A stretch of DNA of 15,420 bases from Methanosphaera sp. SHI613 (GCA_003266145.1 MVJJ01000168.1:1-15420); one strand, 5' to 3'; counted from the first letter of the stretch, positions 1 to 6,549 are shown. The notes: generated from the sequence alone by a model not told the origin. Made by a program: numbers and translations.

Positions 1-184
1 CTATTAGAATTATTTCATAATAACCCATAAATTTTACATCAATTCCTTTTAATGTTAAATTAAGTAATTTTCCCATAATATAAATTCCATAGAACTGGCA
101 AAATGATGCAATAAACTGGAAAAAGATGAGTGGAATAAGTTTTTTCCAATGAGTTTTGATAAAATATCTTATTAGCATCTTCAT
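1..184 (-). CDS. ABC exporter, N-terminal fragment (cut by window edge)
   Basis: Only the first 61 residues are visible; the frame is open to base 1. They read as a short basic N-terminus (MKMLIRYFIKTHWKK) followed by a hydrophobic segment with IPLIFFQFIASFCQFYGIYI and then MGKLLNLTLKGID. This is the usual opening of a fused permease/ATPase exporter subunit (MdlB/MsbA type): an elbow helix, TM1, then the conserved 'P/G-x-x-MGK-L-L-N' stretch leading to the first external loop. The ATPase domain lies outside the window, so the substrate cannot be told; a multidrug or lipid exporter is the family default. A second in-frame ATG lies two codons in (178). A weak GTGGTT ribosome-binding site precedes the first ATG. 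The putative promoter lies about 100 bp upstream, inside an inverted repeat. Confidence 0.6.
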   Translation of the reverse strand, partial: MKMLIRYFIKTHWKKLIPLIFFQFIASFCQFYGIYIMGKLLNLTLKGIDVKFMGYYEIILI

Positions 185-274
185 TTTAACCACTTACTTA
201 ATATTATTGTCAGGTTTCATCCAATAATTATCGGGTATAATATTAACTAGAAAATTACTAGTCAATAACACAAA

Positions 275-304
275 TGAAACATAATATATAGTATTTTTGT
301 TTCA
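275..304 (-). promoter_or_regulatory. TATA box of the ABC exporter bracketed by an inverted repeat
   Basis: TGAAACA at 275-281 and TGTTTCA at 298-304 are perfect 7-bp inverted arms. Between them, on the minus strand, lies an archaeal-looking TATA element (ACTATATATTA, 283-293). Transcription would start near 255-260, giving a leader of about 75 nt. A further half-site (GTTTCA) lies at 214-219 in that leader. A repressor dimer bound to the arms would cover the TATA/BRE region. The arms and TATA are seen; the operator role is inferred. Confidence 0.4.
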
Positions 305-603
305 CATCAAATAAAAGTATGATGTTCTTGGAACTATTCACTTTCAGAAATGATTTGTAATTCATTTGTTAGTATCAATATGGATATGGATATGATAGGG
401 TGATTACATTAAAATAGGCCATGTCTTAAATGATAATTGTGGCTAAAAAGTTAATTATTAATACTTGTAAAAAACGAATAATAGTCACCCTTCATTAATC
501 AACAAATAATAATATGGAAGATGCATATCAACCACAATAAAAACATGATTTAATGGGGTAATATAATTTGTAATATAAAAATTAATAAAAATAGTGTAAA
601 ATG
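305..603. other. gene-free AT-rich interval
   Basis: I find no reading frame over about 20 codons in any frame that resembles a protein. Present are a short GTTC-TTG-GAAC dyad at 324-334, an imperfect ATGGAT hexamer run at 380-396, and base-pairing segments between 397 and 491 that could form a structured RNA. The sequence AGGGTGAT at 397-404 resembles the ribosome-binding sites used elsewhere in the window, but the frame behind it (ATT AAA ATA GGC...) stops after 12 codons. Confidence 0.5.
397..491 (+). ncRNA. possible structured RNA (three-way junction)
   Basis: AGGGTGATTA (397-406) can pair with TAGTCACCCT (482-491): ten pairs with one G-U. Inside lie a bulged stem (415-422 with 439-445) and a short AU hairpin (448-466), which together would make a three-way junction. 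The wobble pairs favour the plus strand. The segment ATTGTGG (436-442) is also complementary to CCACAAT (532-538), an alternative pairing that would form a pseudoknot with the outer stem. No convincing TATA box is seen just upstream, and AU-rich sequence pairs easily by chance. Confidence 0.18.
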
Positions 604-635
604 AGAGTTATCTGTATGTAATAACTCTATTTTTT
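604..635. terminator. hairpin with U-tract; likely end of the ef1B transcript or of a plus-strand RNA
   Basis: AGAGTTAT (604-611) and ATAACTCT (621-628) form a perfect 8-bp stem with a 9-nt loop, followed on the plus strand by six T. Read from the minus strand the same hairpin is followed by T-rich sequence (CATTTTACACTATTTTTATT). It lies about 90 nt past the ef1B stop. A second hairpin (636-641 with 649-654) abuts it. Either or both directions could be served. Confidence 0.4.
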
Positions 636-715
636 GGCTATACCTAGCATAGCTAAATATACGCCTTTTTATATGTAGTTACTCTAAGTAGTTTAACTGT
701 AATCTTATATGAAAA

Positions 716-982
716 TTACATTAATCTTCTTACATCAGTAACTTCTACGCTAGCAACACCATCTAAATCTGCTATTGCTTTTTCTGCTGGTTCAGTTCCT
801 CCTTCACCATCATCAACTACAATAGTCACATTTAATGCTACTAATCCAAATCCGATAGGTTCTTCTTCAATTCTTTCGAATTCTTCTTCACCTACAGCAC
901 CTTGGATGCTTGTTTTTAATGCTTCTAAGTCTACATCTGGACTTTCTGGCATTACTTTTAATATTCCTGCTACGTCAGACAT
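716..982 (-). CDS. ef1B: translation elongation factor aEF-1 beta
   Basis: The 88-residue product is the archaeal EF-1 beta family, the guanine nucleotide exchange factor that recharges aEF-1 alpha with GTP. Diagnostic stretches are the N-terminal KVMPESPDVDLEAL, the middle EEPIGFGLVALNVTIVV and the C-terminal DGVASVEVTDVRRLM; the length matches the family (about 88-91). A GTG nine bases upstream would add MIL, but it lies inside the ribosome-binding site AGGTGAT, which sits four bases before the ATG at 982; I therefore start at MSDVAG. It is the last gene of the minus-strand run, 48 nt after the zinc-ribbon gene. A 6-bp inverted repeat (698-703/715-720) overlaps the stop codon. Confidence 0.96.
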   Translation of the reverse strand: MSDVAGILKVMPESPDVDLEALKTSIQGAVGEEEFERIEEEPIGFGLVALNVTIVVDDGEGGTEPAEKAIADLDGVASVEVTDVRRLM

Positions 983-1030
983 TAATATCACCTAAATATT
1001 TATTTTTTTTTAAATTTTAATTAATTATGC

Positions 1031-1195
1031 TTATGGTCCTTTAAATCCACATTCACATGTGTATTCGTGTCCAAAGGTTCTGCATTTAGGACATCTGTAT
1101 ATGTCTGCATCACATTCAGGACAATAGAATTTTACATATTCATCGATTGGTGAAATTTCTTGTTTGCAAGAAGTACAAATCATTTTTTCTGCCAT
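1031..1195 (-). CDS. small zinc-ribbon protein (HVO_2753-like)
   Basis: This 54-residue gene begins MAEKMICTSCKQEI and ends CECGFKGP. It carries four cysteine pairs: CxxC at 7-10, 25-28 and 35-38, and CxC at 47-49, enough for two zinc sites. The pattern and length match the archaeal zinc-finger mini-proteins placed next to ef1B in many Euryarchaeota (HVO_2753 family; from memory, linked to motility and biofilm in Haloferax but biochemically undefined). The strong ribosome-binding site AAGGAGG lies within the last codons of the upstream kinase gene (AGG AGG TAA), so the two are translationally tied. It is followed by ef1B. The start is secure; the role is unknown, plausibly protein-protein or RNA binding near translation. 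Confidence 0.88.
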   Translation of the reverse strand: MAEKMICTSCKQEISPIDEYVKFYCPECDADIYRCPKCRTFGHEYTCECGFKGP

Positions 1196-1200
1196 GCTGT

Positions 1201-1857
1201 TTACCTCCTTATATGTGTATGTATTGTATGATTACCGTTTAAGTGACATAGTACCCTCTCTGGATAGATACCATTCATCACAAAACAGTCTAAATTATAT
1301 TTAGTTAATAATTGTGGCAAGCATTTGTCTACACAAGTCTCTTCAAAAATTAATAGTTCATTTGCACTTATATTTTTTATAAGTTTTTTGTCATTTGAGA
1401 AAATGTTACCTCTATATATACCATCTACATTTGTTAATATTAATAGTTTGGCATTTAGTCTATGTGCAAAGTAGCATGCGATTGAATCAGAGGTTATGTT
1501 CCATGAGTGTTTAAGTGGGTCTTCGGTCTTCAATATGTCATAGCAAAGCAGTAATGGAATTTTGTTGTTATCATGTACCTTTTCTATATCTTCAATGGCT
1601 GTTATACATTCTATATTTTTGTTCCTGCTGGCTATAAGTTCTCCGATTATATCCATTGATTTGATGGCACTCCAGTGCATAACATCATTGGAAAAATCAT
1701 ATTCATCATGATATTTTCTAAGTACATTCGCAAAGTCCCCTCCACCATTAATCAGCACTAGTTTTTCCTTGGATTTGCTTAGATATTCACATAGCCTATC
1801 AGTATGTTCAGGAAATAAGCTACCTCCAATTTTTACTACAGTAATCATCGAAATCAT
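1201..1857 (-). CDS. mfnE: amino acid kinase family protein, probable MfnE (methanofuran biosynthesis)
   Basis: The product (218 residues from 1857) is an amino acid kinase fold protein: VVKIGGSLF at 7-15 binds phosphate, INGGGDFANV at 36-45 is the glycine-rich substrate loop, SWNITSDSIA at 118-127 and LTNVDGIYRG at 141-150 line the nucleotide site. In methanogens the member of this length next to ef1B is MfnE, which phosphorylates (5-(aminomethyl)furan-3-yl)methyl phosphate to the diphosphate for methanofuran assembly (M. jannaschii MJ0458, beside ef1B as I recall). The first ATG directly abuts the pth2 stop (TAGATG); a second ATG three codons later (1848) follows GATGAT and gives the more typical MITVVKIGG start, so either may be used. 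Its end carries the ribosome-binding site of the next gene. The family is certain; the exact substrate rests on context. Confidence 0.82.
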   Translation of the reverse strand: MISMITVVKIGGSLFPEHTDRLCEYLSKSKEKLVLINGGGDFANVLRKYHDEYDFSNDVMHWSAIKSMDIIGELIASRNKNIECITAIEDIEKVHDNNKIPLLLCYDILKTEDPLKHSWNITSDSIACYFAHRLNAKLLILTNVDGIYRGNIFSNDKKLIKNISANELLIFEETCVDKCLPQLLTKYNLDCFVMNGIYPERVLCHLNGNHTIHTHIRR

Positions 1858-2196
1858 CTATAATAGTTTCAAGTGGCCTGTCAGTTCATCTATCTTCTCA
1901 TCGGAGTATGGTCCTACTCCCACGCACGTCTTGGTATTTGATTCAATCTGGGTGTGACCTGCATCAGTGATGAGTGCACATGGCAGGCCTTCAAACTTGA
2001 TTTTTCCATATAATTTAAGCAGTTCTTCCTCTGATGATACCTTCAGGACGACCTTTTTCTGTCCAGTTAACTCCCATTTTCTTATGCGAAGTTTATCTGC
2101 CTTCTTATATGAAGCCAGACATGCATGACATGCCTGAGCAGCTATCTTTCCTTTTCCCATCTTCAAATCTGTTCTCATTAATATTACCTGTTTCAT
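1858..2196 (-). CDS. pth2: peptidyl-tRNA hydrolase, archaeal/eukaryotic type
   Basis: The 112-residue product matches Pth2, which cleaves the ester bond of peptidyl-tRNAs released by stalled ribosomes and recycles the tRNA. The family hallmarks are MRTDLKMGKGKIAAQACHA near the N-terminus, the central QKKVVLKVSSEEEL strand-helix, and the C-terminal ALITDAGHTQIESNTKTCVGVGP, whose TDAGxT and VGVGP blocks form the active site. The length is normal (about 115). Its ATG overlaps the ycaO stop by four bases and its TAG touches the mfnE ATG, so it sits in the middle of a coupled operon. Confidence 0.96.
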   Translation of the reverse strand: MKQVILMRTDLKMGKGKIAAQACHACLASYKKADKLRIRKWELTGQKKVVLKVSSEEELLKLYGKIKFEGLPCALITDAGHTQIESNTKTCVGVGPYSDEKIDELTGHLKLL

Positions 2197-3395
2197 ATAA
2201 TACTTCCCGCCAGTGGATTTTTCTCCTTCAATCTTCTTCCAATACGTGATGTGTCCACGCTATATACCTCCATCTCAGGTATGATTACTCTTACGACCGG
2301 TATACCTATTTCTCTTGTCAGGTCTACGTAGTACGCATCTGTAATGCCTGACTTCTCAAGCAGTTTCATCGTTATTTCAATATCTTTTCTAAATGAATCG
2401 GATGATCTGTCCGGTATATCCTCCAGATTAATTGTTTCAGAAGATTTTCTGAACCAGTGCTTGTTGAGTCTTTTCATACGTTCATAGCCTGTTTGACGTA
2501 GCAAGTTAGCACGAGTTGTATCTTCACGAGTACCATGTATCTGTGTTGCCCTGCTCTGGGCCACTTCGGTTATGGCTCTAATCGCGGCAATATCCGGGTC
2601 CAAATGGGTACCGATACCCAGGGTCAAAAGTGCAGGGTCCTTTAATGTCAAATCTTCCGAGACTGCAGCTATTGTAGGAATCTCATTTTCTATTGTCAAG
2701 TCAAGCAGTTTAATAGACACGTTATTTCTTTCGAATTTATCCAGCAACTTTCTGATGTATTCATTGTCCGTATCCTGGCAGTTAATCTCTGCCTTTTCTT
2801 CCTTATATACCTCGAAGAAGCTCCAAGCATCCCTTTCTACCACTTCCATCATTCCATGAAATATTGCCTCTTCAAGTTCGTTTCCCGATGCAAGTCCATT
2901 CGTATTTGATAAGTGGATGTGATGTATATTCTTGCTATTGTATGGATGGTAAACAGCATTTGATGGTACGTATATCTCATCTCCTGTCTTAATGGATACT
3001 GCTTTGGTCCATTCAAGCTCTTCATCATGATATGTGTCTTTTGGCAGTATCAACTCTTCCGGATTAAGGCAATCTGCAGGGTCATATCTTTTTATTATCT
3101 TTTCATCGCTTTCCTGTTGTTCGGCAGAGTATCTTTCTATAGCTTCCATTATGGAGGATACCTTTGCATGTATATCCGTTGGACCTTTACCTGCGTATAC
3201 GCTTACAGCACCTTCATCTGCCAGTGGTCTTACCGATGTATATACGGGGATGTTTAACCTGTCAAGATGAGTAATCTTACTGGTCCTGGTAAGACCTATA
3301 TCCATCGTGATGTCAGATATCTTATCTAAGGTCTCTTCCGGCAGATTGGTCCGGTGTGTTGATTTCTTATATTTAATTGGAGCCTCGTTTAACAT
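2193..3395 (-). CDS. ycaO: YcaO protein for McrA thioglycine formation (methanogenesis marker 1)
   Basis: The 400-residue YcaO-domain protein should be the ATP-dependent cyclodehydratase-like enzyme that, in methanogens, installs thioglycine in McrA of methyl-coenzyme M reductase, usually with TfuA. Expected ATP/Mg ligands are visible in three blocks: SSIMEAIERYSAEQQE (80-95), NTNGLASGNELEEAIFHGMMEVVERDAW (164-191) and ITEVAQSRATQ (275-285). The C-terminus (NPLAGSII) lacks the proline-rich tail of azoline-forming YcaO proteins, as expected for a thioamide former. It opens the operon and overlaps pth2 by four bases. No tfuA is present in this window. Possible -TATA lies at 3440-3452; the ribosome-binding site is weak. 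I cannot exclude another YcaO substrate, but the methanogen marker identity fits well. Confidence 0.88.
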   Translation of the reverse strand: MLNEAPIKYKKSTHRTNLPEETLDKISDITMDIGLTRTSKITHLDRLNIPVYTSVRPLADEGAVSVYAGKGPTDIHAKVSSIMEAIERYSAEQQESDEKIIKRYDPADCLNPEELILPKDTYHDEELEWTKAVSIKTGDEIYVPSNAVYHPYNSKNIHHIHLSNTNGLASGNELEEAIFHGMMEVVERDAWSFFEVYKEEKAEINCQDTDNEYIRKLLDKFERNNVSIKLLDLTIENEIPTIAAVSEDLTLKDPALLTLGIGTHLDPDIAAIRAITEVAQSRATQIHGTREDTTRANLLRQTGYERMKRLNKHWFRKSSETINLEDIPDRSSDSFRKDIEITMKLLEKSGITDAYYVDLTREIGIPVVRVIIPEMEVYSVDTSRIGRRLKEKNPLAGSII

Positions 3396-3439
3396 ATAAA
3401 TCCATAATCATTTTTTTATTTTTTTTATTCGTTAATTAT

Positions 3440-3452
3440 AATTTTTATACTT
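3440..3452 (-). promoter_or_regulatory. candidate promoter of the ycaO-pth2-mfnE-zinc ribbon-ef1B run
   Basis: The 121-nt gap upstream of ycaO holds, on the minus strand, AAGTATAAAAATTA, a TATA-like element 45-57 nt before the ATG, giving an expected leader of about 20-25 nt. The gap is so AT-rich that other placements (for example GTTATATCAAC near 3465) are possible. Confidence 0.3.
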
Positions 3453-3498
3453 AATTGTTGATATAACTTTTTAAAGATATCTTTCTAATCAAATACTC

Positions 3499-3508
3499 AA
3501 AAAAAGGG
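3499..3508 (-). terminator. U-tract terminator after the M50 protease gene
   Basis: Nine to eighteen bases past the M50 stop the minus strand reads CCCC followed by seven T. Archaeal RNA polymerase terminates readily at such oligo-T runs; no clear hairpin precedes it. Confidence 0.4.
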
Positions 3509-3516
3509 GTTGGAGG

Positions 3517-4152
3517 TTAATGGATATATGTATAAAGTGTCATCAAGGCAGATATTACAATGGTGATAAGCCATAAAGGTAAATTCCAACTGATTACCTT
3601 TGAACCATCAAGGGGTGGTATTGGAAGTAGGTTAAACAATGCTAGGAAACTGTTTATGCTAAAACCAATCCGTGCTATGACGTATAGATATGCCATTGGA
3701 TTGATGTTGGATAGAGTTACCGGTGGCTCTATTGACAGCTGTATTCCAAGGAATATCAAAGCCAATACGATATTCACCAATGGCCCTGCTATGGATATCT
3801 TACCGTTTTCTTCCTCAGTTATATAACCTGTTGGGGAACCTATCATAACAGCACCGGGTGCAAAGAATAAAAAGCCCATCAATGCAGTCACTATTCCTAG
3901 CATAAGTCCCTTATCTGATCTTCTGAACTCTGCATAAAATCCATATTTCTGTGCAACGAATTTATGTCCTATTTCATGCAATACGAAACCTAAACCTACA
4001 GTTAAAAATGCTATCGGTAGGAATAATAGGAAAGTATCAACTGTAAAGTTTGATCTCCTGTACAATGGAATAATAAATGTGAGAACAGTTATGGATATAG
4101 CCAAGTCTATTTTTTCTTGTTTTGAAAATTTATTCATTGTAATCTTTCCCAT
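3517..4152 (-). CDS. site-2 protease family zinc membrane metalloprotease (M50)
   Basis: The 211-residue polytopic membrane protein carries the HExxH zinc motif in VLHEIGH (58-63) within a membrane segment, and NLLPIPPLDGSKV (174-186), the NxxPxPxLDG motif that supplies the third zinc ligand. About five hydrophobic segments are visible (near 16-31, 41-58, 88-105, 122-141, 158-176 and 192-209). It lacks a PDZ domain and CBS domains, so it is the short archaeal form. Substrates are unknown; the family cuts membrane-anchored regulators. Two starts are possible, ATG 4152 and ATG 4137 (MNKFSK); neither has a good ribosome-binding site, and the TATA box at 4172-4180 places the transcript start at about 4150, so the message may be leaderless. 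It diverges from the M24 peptidase. Confidence 0.9.
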   Translation of the reverse strand: MGKITMNKFSKQEKIDLAISITVLTFIIPLYRRSNFTVDTFLLFLPIAFLTVGLGFVLHEIGHKFVAQKYGFYAEFRRSDKGLMLGIVTALMGFLFFAPGAVMIGSPTGYITEEENGKISIAGPLVNIVLALIFLGIQLSIEPPVTLSNINPMAYLYVIARIGFSINSFLALFNLLPIPPLDGSKVISWNLPLWLITIVISALMTLYTYIH

Positions 4153-4170
4153 AAATGTAAATTCTATTAC

Positions 4171-4230
4171 TAGATATATAGTGTAATCTATTAAATATTT
4201 TAAGTTTGAAAAATATTATTATATATAAAA
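4171..4230. promoter_or_regulatory. divergent promoters for the M50 protease and M24 peptidase
   Basis: Two TATA boxes lie about 45 bp apart: ACTATATATC (minus, 4172-4181) for the M50 gene and TTATATATAAAA (plus, 4219-4230) for the M24 gene. Spacing predicts transcript starts near 4150 (minus) and near 4250 (plus). The plus-strand start shows that codons upstream of 4250 are not translated in the M24 gene. Confidence 0.55.
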
Positions 4231-4265
4231 AAATTTTGACAAGAGTATATGCAGGTAGTGACTAT

Positions 4266-5267
4266 ATGAAAAATGACGAGTTGATTACAAGATTAAATGA
4301 AGAAGATATGGATTCAATGTTTGTTTACAAACCGGAAAATATCAAGTATATCTCTGACTTTTATCCATCAAGTTTTGCATATCTGATTATCGAGGATGAA
4401 CCGGTATTGTATGTAAACAGTATTGACAAGGAGGACGCTTCAAGTCTATCACAGGTAGAGGTAAGAGATGTTCAAAAACCAGGTGAAATTAAAGATTTAC
4501 TTAAGGGTAACGTAGCTATCGAAGAATCGCTTGAGTTTTCAATGGCAAAATATTTGGTTGATGATTTAAACCGTCTGAATGTCTCCCCTGTTATAGAGGA
4601 TTTGCGAAAGACCAAGACAAAAGAGGAAATTACCAAGATTAAAAACTCCATAGCTATAGCAGAAAATGCCATAGGGGAGATTGATTTTACAAGTACTGAA
4701 AAATATGCCGCTGCTACGCTTGAATTTGACATGACCATAAACGGTTCAATCAAACCGGCATTTGATACGATAGTTGCATCAGGCAAACGTTCCAGTTCGC
4801 CACATTCGGTCACGTCAATGAATCGTGTTGAAACGCCTATCGTTGTCGATTGGGGTGCTAAGTATGATCATTACTGTTCTGACATAACCAGAACCTTTAT
4901 TGACACGGATCGTCAGGAGGAAATCTGGAATATTGTACTGGAAGCTCAGACTGCTGCCATAAAAACTATCAGTCCTGGCGTGGAAATAGCCGATGTGGAT
5001 AAGGCTGCCAGGGATGTTATTACTGAGTATGGCTATGGTGAATATTTCATACACAGTACGGGTCATGGATTTGGATTGGATATTCATGAAAGTCCTAACG
5101 TATCAAAGAATTCCAAGGGTGTTCTTGAAGAAAACATGGTCATTACGGCAGAGCCGGGTATTTATATTCCGGGCGAGTTTGGTGTTAGAATTGAGGATGA
5201 TATTCTTGTTAAGAAAAATCCCGAACAGTTAACTACCCTTGATAAGAAATTGGATTTCCTGTTATAA
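4266..5267 (+). CDS. Xaa-Pro aminopeptidase/dipeptidase-like M24 metallopeptidase
   Basis: The 333-residue product has a creatinase-like N-terminal domain (about 1-120) and a pita-bread M24 catalytic domain. The five metal ligands are in place: D195 (VVDWGA), D206 (CSDITRT), H267 (HSTGHGFG), E296 (TAEPGIY) and E310 (RIEDD); H180 sits in the SSSPHS loop. This is the Pro-specific branch (PepQ/PepP-like) that removes the residue before a proline, rather than a methionine aminopeptidase. The frame is open 60 bases further upstream to a TTG at 4206, but that stretch contains the TATA box; the ATG at 4266 follows GGTAGTG with proper spacing, so I start there. It is a single-gene unit with a T-rich terminator at 5281-5296. 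Confidence 0.92.
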   Translation: MKNDELITRLNEEDMDSMFVYKPENIKYISDFYPSSFAYLIIEDEPVLYVNSIDKEDASSLSQVEVRDVQKPGEIKDLLKGNVAIEESLEFSMAKYLVDDLNRLNVSPVIEDLRKTKTKEEITKIKNSIAIAENAIGEIDFTSTEKYAAATLEFDMTINGSIKPAFDTIVASGKRSSSPHSVTSMNRVETPIVVDWGAKYDHYCSDITRTFIDTDRQEEIWNIVLEAQTAAIKTISPGVEIADVDKAARDVITEYGYGEYFIHSTGHGFGLDIHESPNVSKNSKGVLEENMVITAEPGIYIPGEFGVRIEDDILVKKNPEQLTTLDKKLDFLL

Positions 5268-5280
5268 CCTCCATTTTAAA

Positions 5281-5296
5281 TTTTTTTATTCTTTTT
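5281..5296 (+). terminator. oligo-T terminator after the M24 peptidase gene
   Basis: Seven T followed by ATTCTTTTT lie 14 nt past the stop. No hairpin is evident, which is normal for archaeal termination. Confidence 0.4.
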
Positions 5297-5322
5297 AATA
5301 ATTCTCATTTTATAAAACAATG

Positions 5323-5333
5323 TTTATAATATA
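5323..5333 (+). promoter_or_regulatory. TATA box of the tadC-pilin pair
   Basis: TTTATAATATA lies about 45 nt before the first ATG of the TadC-like gene and predicts a transcript start near 5350 with a leader of about 20 nt. Confidence 0.4.
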
Positions 5334-5373
5334 TACATTATTATGATATTATTTATATTTATTCTTAAAAATA

Positions 5374-6342
5374 ATGATAAATATATTAATATTGATTGGC
5401 ATATTTATTATTAATAATATTATGTATGAAAAATTAATCGATAAAACAAATAAAATTATAGAAATGATAATACCTGAGGATGACCTGGATTATCTGCAGG
5501 ATATATTGATTCAACTAAAGATTTACCATCAAATAAGAGATATTCTATCATATATACTTCTGATATCTTCTTTAATGTGTATCTTGTTGGTGATTATTTC
5601 CTTATTGTCAGGTTTATCAATTATGATTGTAGGTTTATCACTGCTTCCCCTAATAATCTTTTCATCTTACCTTTTATATAAAAAACAGAAGAGGGTGGAT
5701 TCGATAGAAGATGACCTGCCAGATTATCTGCTGCAAATTTCATCTTTATTAAATGCGGGTATGGCATTGGAATCCTCATTCGATGAGGTATCAAAAAACA
5801 TGGATGGCTATTTGAATGATGAAATCAAAAGGGCATTGATAGAAATCCGGATGGGAAAAACATTCAATGACTCATTTAATGATGTTGCAAAACGATCAAA
5901 TAGCTACAATTTAAACAAGACAATACAAATAATAATAAATGCCAAGGAAAGTGGTGGAAACCTCTCCGAGATACTTGAATTGATGGCCGACGACATCAGA
6001 CAGTCACAGCTTTTAAAGAAAAACAAAAAAAGTGGAGTAATGATGTCTGTAATGTTTTTGATAATATCTGCGATAATAGCCACGCCCTTTTCCTTTGCAA
6101 CAATAGGAGTATACACCACATTTCTTGAATCCGTAGGAAGACCCAATTCATTGATGGATGTTATTCCAATAGCAAGCAATGGTTATCTTATAATTCATTC
6201 AATACTCGTCAGCATATTGATTGCAATCGTAGCGGATTCCAATTATAAGAAAAGTATAAAATGGGTGGTGATAATACTTCCCGCCTCGCTAATTGTATTT
6301 TACTTTTCACAATTATTGATTAAGGGCATACTGGGAATATAG
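5374..6342 (+). CDS. TadC-like type II/IV pilus assembly membrane protein (T2SS F domain)
   Basis: The 322-residue integral membrane protein has an N-terminal hydrophobic stretch (2-17), a paired membrane segment (56-102), a cytoplasmic T2SSF domain (about 112-220; DDLPDYLLQISSLLNAGMAL and AKESGGNLSEILELMADDIR are typical), then membrane segments at 221-249, 265-286 and 297-316. Such proteins are the platform on which a TadA-type ATPase drives pilin assembly. The C-terminus runs directly into the ribosome-binding site of the class III signal peptide gene (stop at 6342), so the two form an operon. No ATPase or peptidase gene is in the window. No good ribosome-binding site precedes the ATG at 5374; ATG 5422 is an alternative that drops the first hydrophobic segment. 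Confidence 0.85.
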   Translation: MINILILIGIFIINNIMYEKLIDKTNKIIEMIIPEDDLDYLQDILIQLKIYHQIRDILSYILLISSLMCILLVIISLLSGLSIMIVGLSLLPLIIFSSYLLYKKQKRVDSIEDDLPDYLLQISSLLNAGMALESSFDEVSKNMDGYLNDEIKRALIEIRMGKTFNDSFNDVAKRSNSYNLNKTIQIIINAKESGGNLSEILELMADDIRQSQLLKKNKKSGVMMSVMFLIISAIIATPFSFATIGVYTTFLESVGRPNSLMDVIPIASNGYLIIHSILVSILIAIVADSNYKKSIKWVVIILPASLIVFYFSQLLIKGILGI

Positions 6343-6351
6343 GTGATTAAA

Positions 6352-6549
6352 GTGTTAGTTGAATTAATTGATGATGAATATGCACAGGTATCGTCTGAGT
6401 TTCTGCTGTTGATAGCTGGTTTGATGATAATTGTACTTTTGGCTATGCATATCTATCAGCAGTATCTTGATAATCTGGCAAATCAGGTTAATGATACTGA
6501 AGTGAATGAATTGCTTGATAAGATAGATTCATTGAACGATTACATATGA
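6352..6549 (+). CDS. tiny class III signal peptide (pilin-like) protein
   Basis: The 65-residue product starts MLVELIDDEYA and then has QVSSEFLLLIAGLMIIVLL, the QxSxEFLLL signature of archaeal pilins processed by EppA-type peptidase between A11 and Q12. The mature form would be only about 54 residues: one hydrophobic helix and a polar tail (ANQVNDTEVNELLDKIDSLN). The start is GTG 6352, four bases after GGTGAT; an upstream in-frame GTG at 6343 lies inside that site and is rejected. Nine bases separate it from the TadC stop. A minor pilin or pilin-like scaffold subunit made by the neighbouring platform is the likely role. Confidence 0.85.
   Translation: MLVELIDDEYAQVSSEFLLLIAGLMIIVLLAMHIYQQYLDNLANQVNDTEVNELLDKIDSLNDYI

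Noticed and set aside
247..262. ACTAG repeats at 246-250 and 257-261 upstream of the ABC exporter as an operator
   Set aside because: The repeats are five bases and AT-rich; CTAG-containing pairs this short have little weight beside the longer TGAAACA dyad.
397..446. AGGGTGAT followed by ATT AAA ATA GGC CAT as a small gene
   Set aside because: The frame stops after 12 codons, the start codon would be ATT, and nothing downstream in any frame continues a recognisable protein.
4206..4265. 20-codon N-terminal extension of the M24 peptidase from a TTG
   Set aside because: The stretch contains the TATA box and the expected transcript start; the ATG at 4266 has a proper ribosome-binding site.
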